The notes below the pieces were generated by a model. That model was not told where the DNA came from, made no database searches, and saw nothing but the letters and a program-made list of their open reading frames with translations. A program made the position numbers and the translations under genes. Shown in pieces: positions 1-12,502 of a stretch of 64,000 nt of DNA. The DNA is from Stenopsyche tienmushanensis (lineage: Eukaryota > Arthropoda > Insecta > Trichoptera > Stenopsychidae), in assembly GCA_008973525.1 (NCBI GenBank), contig WACJ01000074.1, positions 682,001 to 746,000 of the forward strand. Direction: 5' to 3'. How positions within the stretch are numbered: position 1 is the stretch's first letter; each line of letters begins with the position of its first letter.

Positions 1-69
1 TTCTATAAATTATTAAAATAGTATGCAGTTATTTAAATTTGATTTTTTTGGCAAAAGAGATGATTTATC

Positions 70-215
70 AACTTCATTAATCATCTCAGTATTTATTTCT
101 TCACATTCAGAAAATCAGGGCTCACAAGATCGATCCCAAAAATATTAATACTCTGATTTCCCATATTTTAAAATTTGATCCTGAACCTTTATAATATGAT
201 CCTATTCAAATAATA
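70..215. repeat. Unclassified dispersed repeat, copy 1
   Basis: This stretch shares an ordered set of short blocks with 4828-5000 and 58080-58240, all in the same orientation. Shared blocks include acttcattaa, catctcag, aaatattaatac, tctgattt and cctgaacc followed by ttataata. Copies 1 and 3 match best in the right half and copies 1 and 2 best in the left half. No coding sequence or terminal inverted repeat is visible. It could be a short interspersed element or the end of a longer transposon; the family is not recognised. Confidence 0.4.
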
Positions 216-3200
216 TTATCTTGATTTATCCATATATGGAAGGCACTGACAAACAACCACATAAAAATTCTTTATCCCTAGAAAAATCTACAATGGAGAT
301 TGTCCGATAACGAACATGGCATTGTACGAAGAAAAACTAAGCATTTTGTGAATTTAAAATGAATTTATGGCGGACATTTTGACCTTTTACCTGTGCACAT
401 GAATATTATAGTTTTTACGTTTATATGGTAAATAAAAATGGAGAAAACCATGAATTAAATGTAACGAACGTAAGAACATACCGGCAGTGAAATTTTTATG
501 ATAATCATGTTGATATTAATGTGATACGATATCGTAATGTTAAGTGTCTACGAAACGAAGGAAATGGAAAGAAATAAGATATCTCTCCTATTCAAGTCAG
601 GTTTTCTTCCACGGGAGGCTTTATGTATAGAAACAAAAAATATATACATCTAAATGAATAAGCAATGTCTCATCTCCACAGCATCCATGACGAATGAGTA
701 AAATGAGAAATTTTAGGAGAAGATTTTTTCATAAGACTATTTTAAGTTCGCGAACCAGAAGAAATGACAGTTTTGTCATACTGTCAAAATATCAGGACAT
801 ATTTTTATTTGTATTTGACGTATCAAATGATTATTACTTATGGTTATTCGTATTTAAATAATTCCAATTTATAAAATTAAATCCAAAGGATTCGATTCAT
901 TTTTTTAAAACTATCAAATTTTAGTGTTTAAATTTCAAATATATTTAAATTTCACAGATATTATAAGATCATATTTACATATGTTATGTGTCAATACTTT
1001 GTCATATTTTGATTACTTTAACATATATTTATTATTTTAATCCCTGTAATAAAAATCATGAGTTGAAGAGATCCTAAGCCTTTTTTATGCCACTCGTTGC
1101 TCCAAATTCGAAAGAGCTTGCGAGATTTGTTTTCTATCCTATGAATATTTTATTATGAAGACATTCGCTTTTGATTCCAAACATTAAGTCTGTTAATACA
1201 ATCTTGGTTCAGCTTTCAAATGATTTCTGGTAAAATTACTGTTCTATAAGATTCTGTGAAAATGTAAGCATTTTCTTTAAAATCAGATGCTTTAACAAAA
1301 ACAGATTCGTCCACTTAACATAGCTTGCGTTAAACTGAGTGGATATTAAAATTTACTTGGCGGAATAATATAATATCTTAAAACTATTATTTTACAAGCT
1401 AAAAAGCACGTTTAATAAATTTGTTAACCAAAAAAAATATTTTGCTAAAACCACAAAAATAAGAGTTTGCATGTATTATTTGTGCTATTAAATTGAGGTA
1501 ATTTCATCGGATTATTTATGTTTAAGCCTACGATTTGCCCCTGTCTCGTTTTTATATGATTCATTCCGAGAATATGATCGTTTTCTGCACTGCATATTTT
1601 AAGGGGGCTCATATGAAAAGAAAATGTATACAAAATTTGATATTGTGGCGCTTGAAAACATTTTGTGATTTAAATGGCGGAGAGAGCTCTGCATATGGGG
1701 AGTTATATGAGCGTAGAAAATTACCTTTTCATCCCTGAATATACGAACGTTATAACAGAAAAGAGGTGCACTTTTAGAAATTGTCCAATAATTTAGGACA
1801 TTAATGTCGACTCAGAATGTTTTCAACTGTGTGTCGCACACGTTATTTTTGATAAAAGTATTCAGTGGAATGCTGAATTAACCCTTGGGGGTAATTGCAA
1901 GGTCGTTGTGATCTAGAAGGTAGCTAGATAAATTATGTGTATTCATTCTAAGGTAGAAGACCTTATATTTTTTATTAAATGTGCAGAGACACAAGACTTA
2001 ATAAGCCATGAAAAATCAATACACTTTTCATTCAAGATATATAATCTAACCGATTTTTTTAACGATAAATAAGGGACCTATATACAAGATCTAATATTTA
2101 AAAAAATAGCTAGACGTAAGAAAGAGGCTCATTGAAAATTTTATGCCTTTATTGGTTTTAGATTTTAGACTTTTTTATGATAAATAAAATACAGCCATAA
2201 TCAATGGCTTATTCTTCATAATTAGTCTTTTTACTAATCTTAAATATTATTGACTATTTATATTTATATGTTGATTTTAAGCACAATTCAAAAGACATTT
2301 TATTTAAAGGACACAAATAAACAAATCTTAAATTAAGCCCTTGGTTTGGTTATGAACGTCACCATATGGTAACGATAAGTTATTACTTGATTTTTATCAA
2401 TAAATTGCATTTCATGAATAAAATGCAATTTGAAATGCTAATGTAATCATACCGTTAAATTTTGTAATCTGTAATACATCACTCAATAAGTTCGTAGGAT
2501 TTTTTTTTGGAAAACAGCCCTTATAAATATTTTTTAAGATTGCTTTTTAAAATTATTCTGAATTTATTTTTAATCTCATCATTATCGATATGTAAAGTCG
2601 TATTTCATTTTGAGACAATATATTGCGATCTAACGACGCGGGGTTGTTTTCTTATCAATTTGCCCTTATTTGCAGGTAAAATTAATTAAACCACCATAAA
2701 TATGCAAATTTTAGTCTCGAACCAACAAAGGTCCATTGTCCATTGTCTCGCGAACATTTTGGAACCAGCGAAGATTTTCATCGCCCCCCGTTTTCCACTT
2801 TTCCTTATTCGTATATAAATATGGCGATAAGAGTGTCGTTTTCCCTCTAATCTCGTAAATTCTCATGAGTTTACCAACCAACACATTGTTCACAAGTATG
2901 TAAATAAACGGGGATGATATTCATGGAGGACGTCTCCTTTTTATTATGAGTAATTTTTTATTCTCACGAAGCATCATGACGACAAATTTTACGACGAAAT
3001 TATTTGAATATATTCGACGTTAATATTTTTATGGGATATTTGGAAGGCTTGCACATAATTCATTAACTATGTAAAGCGCTTCTCGGGCAATATAACATAA
3101 ATAAATTGTCTATAAAAATGTTTTTCATGGGAAAAAATAATTTAAGGGTTGATAAGCGAAGATTTATTGCTATTGTATGGATAATTAATAACTTAAAGAT

Positions 3201-4827
3201 ACAAAAGGAGCAAATTTTATCTGCTACCCCGTTGAACGTTAATCAAACGCAGGCTCTGCGTCAGTCAGAAAGCTTTTAAAGAAGAAAATGTTTTATCGTC
3301 TATTTTTAATTAAGTCCAGCCTATCTAATGTATAATATATACTATTATATACATTTTTAAAATTTTGTTAATCTTATCTTACCAGTATTTGTAAATAAGT
3401 AACCCCATGATTTAGCGATTTGGTTCAAGCTATTGAATTCATTATCATTAAGATGGATGATATAATATATATTACGTGTGTGTCATACCCTGGATAATTG
3501 TTCATGACCAATAGCACAAAATGTATGCCATATTTTCACAAATGCTATCCATGTATTCATTAAATATCATATACATTTTTTGAAACATCAATATTTAATA
3601 AACGATAAAATTAAATTTTAATTTTAAGTCTCTCCTTGTTAAAATATGCCTTATCTTAATTACTCGGTTTTGAGAAAGTAAATACCAAGACAAGTGTCTT
3701 GTTAGGGCTGTCTCTTATATCTAAGGTTCTTATTCAAATTAGTTTGTCGTAGTTTAATCTAAAGTGGAAGATGAAAACTACTTCACACATATAATTTTTC
3801 TGTCTCCAAGTAAAGCTCCTATCGCGAGATCGCATATGTTCGACAAAGGATGTGGCATTTAAAGAAGGATAATAATTAAGACTTAAAATATATTTATAAT
3901 GTCGGCGAGAACATTTCTAATGTTATGTCTTCGATTCCTGAATTGTACGATGCAGCATAATGCCATATAAAATGAATTCAATGTTCATTGTAGATTAAAC
4001 TACTCAAATCCCAACGAAACGTCAAGACGATCGTTCTCTAACAAAGAACTAATTAAAACTTTGAATCATCACATTCATGTCAGTTTCAGACCAAACAAAG
4101 GTCATTAATTGATCGGTTATCTGAAAGCAGCCAAAAGCACCTAGGAAGAGGATCGAAGTCCCAACTCGTTAATTAATAAATATCTGAAAGCCCTAAATGA
4201 ATTGATCACCGAATTTTTCAACTCTCATCGGTTATTCGGAATTCCAGCGAGACTTTTTTAATGAGCGTTGGTTCCATTTCATCCATAATTGTAAAAAGTA
4301 TTAATTGAAACGACGTGTATATTAGCGAAGGATAATTTTTAAATATAATATGCTCATTAAAATGATAACCTTTGATTCTCCATTTTATTTTATAAAGAGC
4401 TTTTAAAACACAGCTTTCATTTCATAGATAACTGATTAAAAATAAATTGAGAATCTCTAATCTATTTGGCATTTATTCCAATAGCATCTATTAACACATT
4501 TCTTTCGGGTGACACTTAGCATTATCTTTTGCCTGACGTGGGGCTTTGTTGTTCGATTATCACGTTAGACACTTTTTGGTTATGTGTGTTATAATATGTT
4601 GATCAATTATGCATTATACTATAGTAATCTCCTTGATCACATAGAGCATATCAAAATCTCGAATTATAAATTATAATTAATAATATAATAGTTATAAAAT
4701 ATAGCTTAATTTCGCATTACATTGCAACGAAATCTAATAAACACTATTTGCAAAGCTTATATAATTAATTTAATGTATCCTCTTCTAGTAAAGAAGTACA
4801 TTTATTATATATATATATATGTACCAC
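216..4827. other. No gene recognised
   Basis: AT-rich sequence with frequent stops in all six frames. The longest open frames are 60-67 codons and match no family I know. An (AT)n tract closes the stretch at about 4805-4820. Nothing else supported. Confidence 0.5.
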
Positions 4828-5000
4828 TTCATTAACCATCACATAATTTATTTTTTGTAGCATTCGGGCTATCAGGATAAACCTGGATTAAGACGATCAA
4901 TCGGAAATATTAACATTTTCAATGTCCCAAATGTATGGGTACGCTGAAAGTTTAATTCACAATCTGGACTTGAACCCGAACCTTACTTATAAAATATCCC
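4828..5000. repeat. Unclassified dispersed repeat, copy 2
   Basis: Divergent copy of the repeat at 70-215. It begins acttcattaaccatc, keeps the atcagg, gatcaatc and aaatatta blocks, and ends with the cttgaacccgaacctta block. It is longer than copy 1 because of extra sequence between the central and right blocks. Matched by eye only. Confidence 0.35.
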
Positions 5001-8000
5001 AACACTTTACCCTTTTTTTTACTGCAAAATTTAGACATCTTAAATATTGCGAGTGCATAATTTTCTGCTCTCAAAATACCCAAAATAATTATATATTTTC
5101 ACTTTTAAAAGCAGATAAAATATGATGTATTTTATAGCCAACACTCAGAAGCGTAAATGGAATGCACTCAAAAAATGTTTAACAACCATTCTACAAGAAG
5201 TAATTCCTGATTACGTAAAGCGAACAACTCCATTTCAACCCTGAATGGAAATCGAAATTGGATTAAGGCTGATTGATTGATTGATACAATGACGCTTTAT
5301 CCCCCAATGTTGTTACTATGAAGGCCCTACACAAGTAGTAATTGGATGGCCGAAATAAAAGCAATCTGGAAATTGTAAGACCAAAATACGATCTAATAAA
5401 GTAGTGATGAATTATCCTGATTATCTAAGTCACCTAGATGAAGATTACAAATTGAGATGACGTTGCCTATGTATTGTATAAAGCGTAAGAGTCGTAGGGA
5501 AGTAATTCGGTCGGACCTATATAAAGCTCTTAACGTATGAGCTTTCGGAATGTAATTAATTTCAGAACTACATTTTCTTTTGCCATCAAAGTACTTCCGT
5601 AAGAATACGGAAGAAATCAGTGAAAGTATAATATTTATACATACATATACTTTCTTTCAATTTTTATATACGATAGATAATGGCATTTGTGTACGTCAAT
5701 ACAGGGCAAAACAAATTAAATGGCATCAATTTATAGCACCATATTTTTATAAGTTAGCCATTAATGTTAATCATGACCAAAACATATCTTTATTTTTCAT
5801 AGCAACTCATTGTTCACTCAATATATTTGGTTTTGATACACTTTCATAGATCTTTTGATGAAGATTGGTTTATATTTGAGGATCTTTTTTATCAAATAAT
5901 ATTATTTAAACAAATATATAAGGATCATGCAACTTAATTTCGGATTGATATATGATTTTGAAATAATATAGACAATAGTGTTAATATAAGAGCTTAATAC
6001 GTCCTAAGCGAAGCTTAAAATTTCCACCCCATTAGTTTTTCTGCACCATCCATTCGCTTCTCTATCAATCACTCCTATATACCACAACTACATTACCTAT
6101 TTCCACCCATCCATCTATAACATTTATTCGCATGCATTATGGAAGAATATTCTATTATAAACAAATTTTATTCTAATAATACAATATGTCAAGAATATTT
6201 TATCAAAGTTTCATGTCAATCGAAATAAAAATCTAGGAGAGAGAGCTTTTGGAATCTCCGGTCATTAGGTTCGAAATTATCAAAAATGAATGTATCGATC
6301 TTATTGAAATTTTATATACTTCTTCTAGATAGGATTGACTAGTGATTGAACAAAGGTTTTTAAAAATTTTCATTCAATCACAAATTGTACTGATAGAAAA
6401 TATTTCAAATAAAGTTATCCTGTTCACAGAAAAAAAAAACTTTTTTTAGGGGTCTCTGAAAACCATGTCTCAATGACTGGATTTTCAAAGTTTTTAAGTT
6501 AAATTATGGTAAAGAAGTGGATTCTGTTGTATTTTATAAAACATTGTTATAGTAAAAAATATAGAAAAAATCATTAACCTTAGATATTATTGTATCAATA
6601 CATCCTGATACAGTAACTCTTGATTTTCGTCATGTGTGCTTCCTTGGGAATACTTGTTAAACAACAAAAAATGTTCAAAGCTTGATGTAATGTTTATATT
6701 ATTGATTTGATTGATACATCTATTGATTATGTAAATCTCATTTCAACTTCTCGACGAAATCTTTAAGAATGACTGAATTGGGCTCACGATGAAATAATTT
6801 ACTTTAAGCATAAAAAAATCTACATAAGCCTGAATTAATCGAATCGTATTGCCCGTTGAAAACATTTTTTCGGCGTTCCTGTGTCGTAAATTGGGCGATT
6901 CCTTCAAGGATGGGTCCTCGAATTAACACAACAAAGTTTAAGGTTAAATTGAGGGTCCCAATAATGGAAAGGTTGAGGGATCGCTCGTTAAATTTATAGA
7001 CCCCATTCCTTTTCATCAAATAAATGCAGCGTCTTCAAATAAACTCCACCCCGTTTCCATCCCAGGTCACCCATTGTCGGATTTAATTAACGAGTTTCAA
7101 AAACGTCATTGTTCATGCAATATCAATATTTGGCGTTCGATAGAAATTACGGAGCAGCACTCGAACAATGCGAAGTATTCTAGGACATCGGCCTTGTAAA
7201 ACCGAATTAAAAATGAACGATGTAAAAATGAGACCAGACGCTTAATATTTCAAAAGTTAATTCTGTAGCATTTCGTAAAATAATTTTCGTATGTAAACGT
7301 CGTGCTGTTTGATTCATTTGGGAATTCCATATTAAAAGTTGGACGAATGAAAATGTCACTTCAACATTTTGCATGCGGGGCTAGAAACCAGAATTTGAAC
7401 CTACAAGCTTAACGAGAACATTTTTTAAATTGAACACGAACTTTAGGTATGTACATAAGACGTACAATGTGAATTCGCTTTAAAGTGGCTCAAAAAGTAA
7501 AAGGCGGCTTTCCTCTGAAATATTCAATTTATCGGGAAATTTCTAAGCCGCAGACTAGTTCCATAGTAATAGTATAAACTTCACAAGTACTCAGAAATTT
7601 CAATTTACGAAATTAGCTAATGAACTGGCTGTTATCTCAAGTTATGGCTCATTGGACCAGCCGCCAACTTCGTCAGTTTGATCACAGATTTAAGTTTGGC
7701 CCTCATTATGAAATAAGTGCGTCCCTGAGTTTGTCCTTAATAAAAGAGCCAAATAAAATCAAAAAGTTTATGTACAAAATATAATCAACTTGCTTCCATG
7801 GTAAGAATATTGAGATACATCCATAAATAAAGCATTCTCATGGATACACATAGGATATGTTTGGACTTTTATTAAAACTATACAGATCATACAATTATAC
7901 GGGTCTGTGTTGCAGAATAGTATGCGTTAATGGATGAAATAGTCGCATATTAGCATGGACATGTGCTGATGGGCGGTGAATATTTATTTGGGCTATGGTA

Positions 8001-8767
8001 CATATGTTGTGCCATTTGACCTATCATCATTGAAAGTACATAATTAATTTTTCAATACTACGTTCTCTTTTGGTACGATATTAATTACTTATTTTTAACG
8101 CTATCTAATTAAAACAGAGATATGATGTTTAAGGAATTACTTATATACATAAACTAGCAGAAGCAGAAGATAGTGATTGAAAATTTTTCTTGTTTTGGAA
8201 ACGTGAATATCTTGATACATTATTATGAATATAGAATAGAATTTCAAACTGGAATTGAACCGATAACTGTTATTTTTACCGGAACGATTCGAAAATATCG
8301 GTTTTATCGATTCGGTACACAATATCAAACGCAAAAGAAAGTTTGGTTGGTTTTGTGTTGATATAATATTATATGTTACCTGCGTTATTCTTATGCAGAA
8401 TCAGTTTAATTATAGTCATCTAAATAATATTCTAATATTTACTCTATGCTCATCCTGTTAATTTTCCTGTTAAATTAATAATGTAGATAATATTGTTATT
8501 GTAGCATAGACCAAAGAATTCTGCCGTTAATAGCTTGCTTGATATAATGCTGGCTATATATTTTTTGTTAAGAGCTTTTTAATACTTTTAAAATATAACT
8601 GTTCAGTGCTCAAAACCCTAGTTACCCGCTAGGGAATCGTTTAAAACTAAAACTATGATATAGATGTGACCCTTTTCGCCAAATGGGTGTTAAAATAATA
8701 ATGGATCAAATTGATTTTTTTTTACTTAAAAATCTTTATTTTTAATATATATAATTGTAAGTTGTTG
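5001..8767. other. No gene recognised
   Basis: AT-rich with no supported gene. A short (GATT)4 run lies at about 5270-5285. The region 6840-7140 is slightly richer in G+C, but its open frame (71 codons, minus strand) has no recognisable motif. Confidence 0.5.
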
Positions 8768-8769
8768 TA

Positions 8770-9979
8770 TTAGGTAAAGCGGAAAGAAATGTCATTTTTT
8801 GTCATTTGGAGAAAAAAAATATTTTAATAAAAACTATACAATATTATTCAATTAAATACTTTCCATTGTTATTTATAAACGTCCTCTACAAATTAGATAG
8901 TTTTTTAATGCCTCTTTAGTAATATTCGACCGGTTTTCCACTAAAGAAAGAATCCAAATGATTTTTCACTTGTTCCACAGAAGTGAATTTTTTATGTCAG
9001 GAGAATATGCAGCTCTTCCAAATCCAGCTCCCTTATTTTGTTCTATGTAACCCTTGCTGCGTGTGGTCTTGCATTATCATGCTGTAATATTCTTCTTTGA
9101 TTGTAAACTAGCACTGTACGTTTTTTGAGCGTTTCCGCTTTTGATCTATCTAATTGTGCACAGTATAGCTCTGCTGTGACAGTTTGGTCAGGTTTGAATA
9201 ATTCGTAGTGAATTACGCTAAAAAAAACCCCACCAAATACAAAGGAGGACCCTTTTCAAGGATAATGACGGCCGAGGGGTAGAAACGTGTACTTCATTTG
9301 AAGAAAGCTACTGCTTTTTCCTTCTCGGACTGTTGTAGAGGACCCACTTCTCATCCCCAGTAACGATCCTTTTTAAAAATGGATCGGTTTTATACCTAGA
9401 CAATAGCGATGAACAAATGGTTATCCGTTGTTCCAAGACCGTCGATGACAGCTTATGCGGTACCCAAATTCCCTGTCTATGTTTTTTCCTGAGTCTTTTC
9501 AAATGGTCTTTTACTGTCAATCAGAGACAGTCGATGTCTAGCAATAATTCCTTTATTGTTTTTCTAGGATCAGATTTCCCCAGAGAATTTAATGCGTCAT
9601 TATCGATTATTGGAGGTCGTCCTGATTTTGGTTTATTTTTCAAATCTCTGTCGCCACTTTTGAATTTATTGAACCATCTATGGCATTTTTGAATATTCAA
9701 TATGTTGCCATATGTATCACAGATGCTCTGGGTAGCTTCTTTTGCTTTTAATCATTTATCGAATAAAAACAGTAAACAAGATCGCAAAATGGGTCTCATC
9801 AATTTCTGGCTTGGACATTTTTACTATGGCTAAATAAATATAAAAACATTTTAAAAAGTAAGACAAACAACAGAGCTTCAAAATGACACCAACCTTGACG
9901 TATTCACTCGACAGCAACCCGAGGTAAACTGACGACAAAGACGCAACCAAAAAATGACATTTCTTTCCGCTTTATCTAA
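8770..9979 (-). mobile_element. Full-length mariner element with terminal inverted repeats and TA target duplication
   Basis: The two ends form an inverted repeat of 31 bp with one mismatch (30/31). The left end starts TTAGGTAAAGCGG and the right end, read on the other strand, TTAGATAAAGCGG. Each end is flanked by TA (8768-8769 and 9980-9981), the duplication expected for mariner/Tc1 elements. The 1,210-bp length is near the usual 1.2-1.3 kb of a mariner. The transposase inside reads on the minus strand and is broken. The near-identical ends against a damaged gene suggest an insertion that is not very old, or a copy mobilised in trans. This is the best preserved mariner in the window. Confidence 0.93.
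8844..9818 (-). pseudogene. Mariner transposase, inactivated
   Basis: The family cuts and pastes its own element with a D,D34D DDE/D domain in the nucleus. The start ATG at 9818 gives MSKPEIDETHFAILF, then a frameshift. The next frame carries the paired helix-turn-helix region (CHRWFNKFKSGDRDL, then KSGRPP), and a stop separates it from the best piece (9308-9520). That piece has the linker motif WVPHKL and the first catalytic Asp in IVTGDEKW. The second catalytic site is destroyed: the WWD motif reads WWGFF followed by a stop, and reading shifts to GVIHYEL equivalents (VIHYELFKPDQTV). The third Asp survives in LQHDNARPHAAR. The YSPDLAPSDYHLF segment is mostly deleted after YSPD. The tail ends NNNGKYLIE and a stop at 8844. 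The relic is 975 bp against about 1,040 for an intact gene. It cannot encode an active enzyme. Confidence 0.92.
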
Positions 9980-9981
9980 TA

Positions 9982-11287
9982 TAACGAATCTTATATATAT
10001 CTTTGCTTTTACATTTATTAATTAAGTAGTTTGTACTACATATATATTTAATATAGAGATTTTAAACGACTTTGGATTATTTGAAATTTAAGAAACTTAT
10101 AATCCATAACTAATTCGGATTGAAATGTTTTAGAGGTTCATGGAAATGGCTTATATTTTACAAACGATGAATTGTTTACTTATAAAATTTAATTCACATT
10201 AAAATTCCCTGGAGAATCAAAATTATTATTTATTTGCAAAGGTTTTATATTTGATTGAAAAATAAATAAGAAAATACTAAAAAAAAGCCACGTTTAATTT
10301 CCTCATACCTTCTAAGAATATTTTTAAAATTTGCCTAAAATGAAATTCTGAAATGAAAAGATGAGATTTTTTTTGTTGAAATTCTTGATTTTATAAGATA
10401 AATTTCCGTGTTATAAAACGTTCGCTTTATAAAGCTCTCAAGATCCATTACTCAACTTCTCCATTAAAAAAGATATTTTCCATATTTTTTCCCCAAGGTG
10501 CTTTATCAGCAAAGATATCCTTATTAATCTTTAGCACCATTGACTACTAGATTAAATAAATCCTATGCGTACATTGGATACTCTAAATGATCCATCTATC
10601 TTCTATGTATAAAATATACGACGCGACGGAAGCTTCATACCAAATATAGAACTCTTGGCTTCAGATCACGTAAATTTATATTGTCAAAGAGCTCACTGCA
10701 TTTTATAGACCATATGAAAAGACTTTACTATGGAAGTCGCTTTACCAATTGGTCATAAACTATTCCATGTCTAATAGAATGCTGCAATAAATAAAATTCA
10801 TCCAACAAATGTTTTATACAATAATAAAATGCTCTAAATTTATATCTAGGCATACCAAATATTTTCATTATATTTAGTTTCCCATCCGCTTCCTGTGTAT
10901 ACAAGTTCCGGTTTATGCTAATCACACATGCAATAGTAAATATGTAGGGACGTAGGCTGAAATCAACTGTTGAATTATATGGAAATAGGTTGTTTTAGAT
11001 CATAGATTATATATTATAGTAAAATTCTTAAATATATGAGGTATGAGTATGTTATGTATTTCTGAGTGAGTATATAATATCAACTGACTAAAGAGAAATA
11101 AGAAGAATCAAATAGTAACAAAAAAAAAAGAGCTTGACCCTTTTAAAACCTTTTGTGTTGAGATATGGTTCAGAAAACATGTATTTTTTGTTATCGTAGC
11201 GTGAAAAAATAACATCTCTGTTAATCTGTGAAGGCGTTATTTGTTAGTAATAAGTAGCTTATTTTTGCTCCCTAGCTGGAATTGGAA
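9982..11287. other. No gene recognised
   Basis: Flanking AT-rich sequence after the mariner. A 65-codon open frame at 10728-10925 (minus) has no motif I recognise. Confidence 0.5.
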
Positions 11288-11317
11288 CCGATGAGGAAGA
11301 TGTGTTCTTCCCATCGG
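11288..11317. repeat. Short inverted repeat (hairpin)
   Basis: The arms CCGATGAGGAAGA and TCTTCCCATCGG pair over 12 positions with one unpaired base, around a 5-nt loop. It is GC-richer than its surroundings. It could be a degraded transposon end or a structured RNA element; no function is assigned. Confidence 0.4.
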
Positions 11318-11694
11318 GTTTTCAAGATTTCGTAACTGAATTTCTTTTAATAATAAAAAAACTATTTATTCTATAAAAATCCTTTTCATAATTACAAATA
11401 TAAATGTTAGTTTTTAATAATTTTTACGTATTACAAGTTAACTTATTTAATAAGGGAAAAATAGGAAACTTAAAATCCTTTTGCGACATAATTTTTTAAA
11501 AACCTAACTTACAAACTAGAAATAAATAAATTAATCAAAGATATATCCATTCATGTATTTTGTAATCATGATTATCTTTTGTAATAAAATATGTTTTGTT
11601 TTTTTGTGCACGTAACTTAAATTATCATTTTGTTATAAAGAATGCTCATAGAATCAGCATCCAGCTAATAAAGAAAATTCTGTTGCAGGCCCAG

Positions 11695-11720
11695 CGCTTT
11701 AGATACTCATATCTAAAGCG
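11695..11720. repeat. Perfect 11-bp inverted repeat (hairpin)
   Basis: CGCTTTAGATA and TATCTAAAGCG form a perfect 11-bp stem with a CTCA loop. It lies just upstream of the non-LTR retrotransposon tail at 11762 and may be part of it, or mark an insertion junction. Confidence 0.55.
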
Positions 11721-11761
11721 TTTGCGTGCGCCCACTGTTGATCTTTCAGTGAGATCTGGTC

Positions 11762-11989
11762 ATGGACGCAGACCACGTTCTGTGGACATGTCCGGGCATG
11801 GCGTTCGATCGCGAGGCGCTCATTCGAAGTGTCAGCGGTCTGAAAGGCGGACCGGTTGGACACACAAGCCTTGTGACCACTCCCTCATCTTTTAGAGCAT
11901 TTAGGGATTTTTGTGTGAGTTATGGGGATAAATGCATCCCCGGAGCTTTCTACGATCTTCATGTTCACGAAAACCCTCTCAGAGGCTAA
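11762..11989 (+). pseudogene. C-terminal tail of a non-LTR retrotransposon polyprotein (R1/Jockey type)
   Basis: The frame reads MDADHVLWTCP and then a variable GC-rich tail. The pattern D-x-D/E-H-V-L-x-x-C-P is the end of the Cys-His zinc knuckle that follows the reverse transcriptase in R1, LOA and Jockey-type elements. The upstream cysteines and the reverse transcriptase are missing; the frame has a stop just before the Met. The sequence is much richer in G+C than its surroundings, as expected for a retroelement copied from elsewhere. The remaining 76 codons run to a natural stop at 11989. The identification rests on one short motif plus composition, so the clade is uncertain. Confidence 0.55.
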
Positions 11990-12115
11990 TTTATATTGGT
12001 GGCTTGCACCAAATGAGATCGCGAGCAAGACTGAACTTCCCCTCACTCATAAAACGCATATATTTATCTATTTTAATTATTTATTTAATCTAGTCTTCAT
12101 CATAGTGCAGCCACT

Positions 12116-12175
12116 AACAGTCCACTGCAGAACTATGGGCCTCTTCAATATCCATTCACAGGAAGGGGTTTAATC
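12116..12175 (+). repeat. Conserved arthropod retroelement tail motif (gtccactgcag...gggcctctt)
   Basis: The stretch cagtccactgcagaact followed by atgggcctcttcaa resembles the widespread arthropod repeat motif gtccactgctggacataggcctct, remembered from non-LTR element tails. It lies about 130 bp downstream of the polyprotein tail and is probably the 3' untranslated part of the same element. Confidence 0.4.
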
Positions 12176-12286
12176 TAGTCTTAATTTATAATATATATGT
12201 ATATATCTAAGCTAGTTATTTTGTTATTTTAATTTACAAAATCTATCTAGTTTAATCTAAGTGGCCACTCGAAGTTGAGAATGAGG

Positions 12287-12302
12287 GTGTCCTCGTGGAC
12301 AC
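12287..12302. repeat. Small inverted repeat
   Basis: GTGTCC and GGACAC are separated by TCGT, within a GC-richer patch (about 12260-12480) that follows the retroelement tail. No function assigned. Confidence 0.3.
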
Positions 12303-12407
12303 GGATATTATATTTAGGTTTTGTATTTTACTGTGCACTGTTGTTGAGCGGGCTAGCGGGATCAACGTACAGCTCGGGTCAGTGAAGGGTCCCCATGTTC
12401 ATAATCA

Positions 12408-12430
12408 CCCCCAAGTATTTCACTTGGGGG
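12408..12430. repeat. GC-rich 9-bp hairpin
   Basis: CCCCCAAGT and ACTTGGGGG form a perfect 9-bp stem around ATTTC. It is a strong local structure in AT-rich DNA. No T-run follows, so it does not look like a terminator, and it is more likely part of a mobile-element end. Confidence 0.5.
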
Positions 12431-12502
12431 TTTTCATTCGAAGAAGCGGGACCCGACAACTAATGGATCAGTTTGACGATGTTTATGTTTCACGGAAAAC
12501 AA

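Noticed and set aside
12408..12430. GC-rich hairpin as a bacterial-type terminator
   Set aside because: No T-run after the stem and the DNA is eukaryotic in character.
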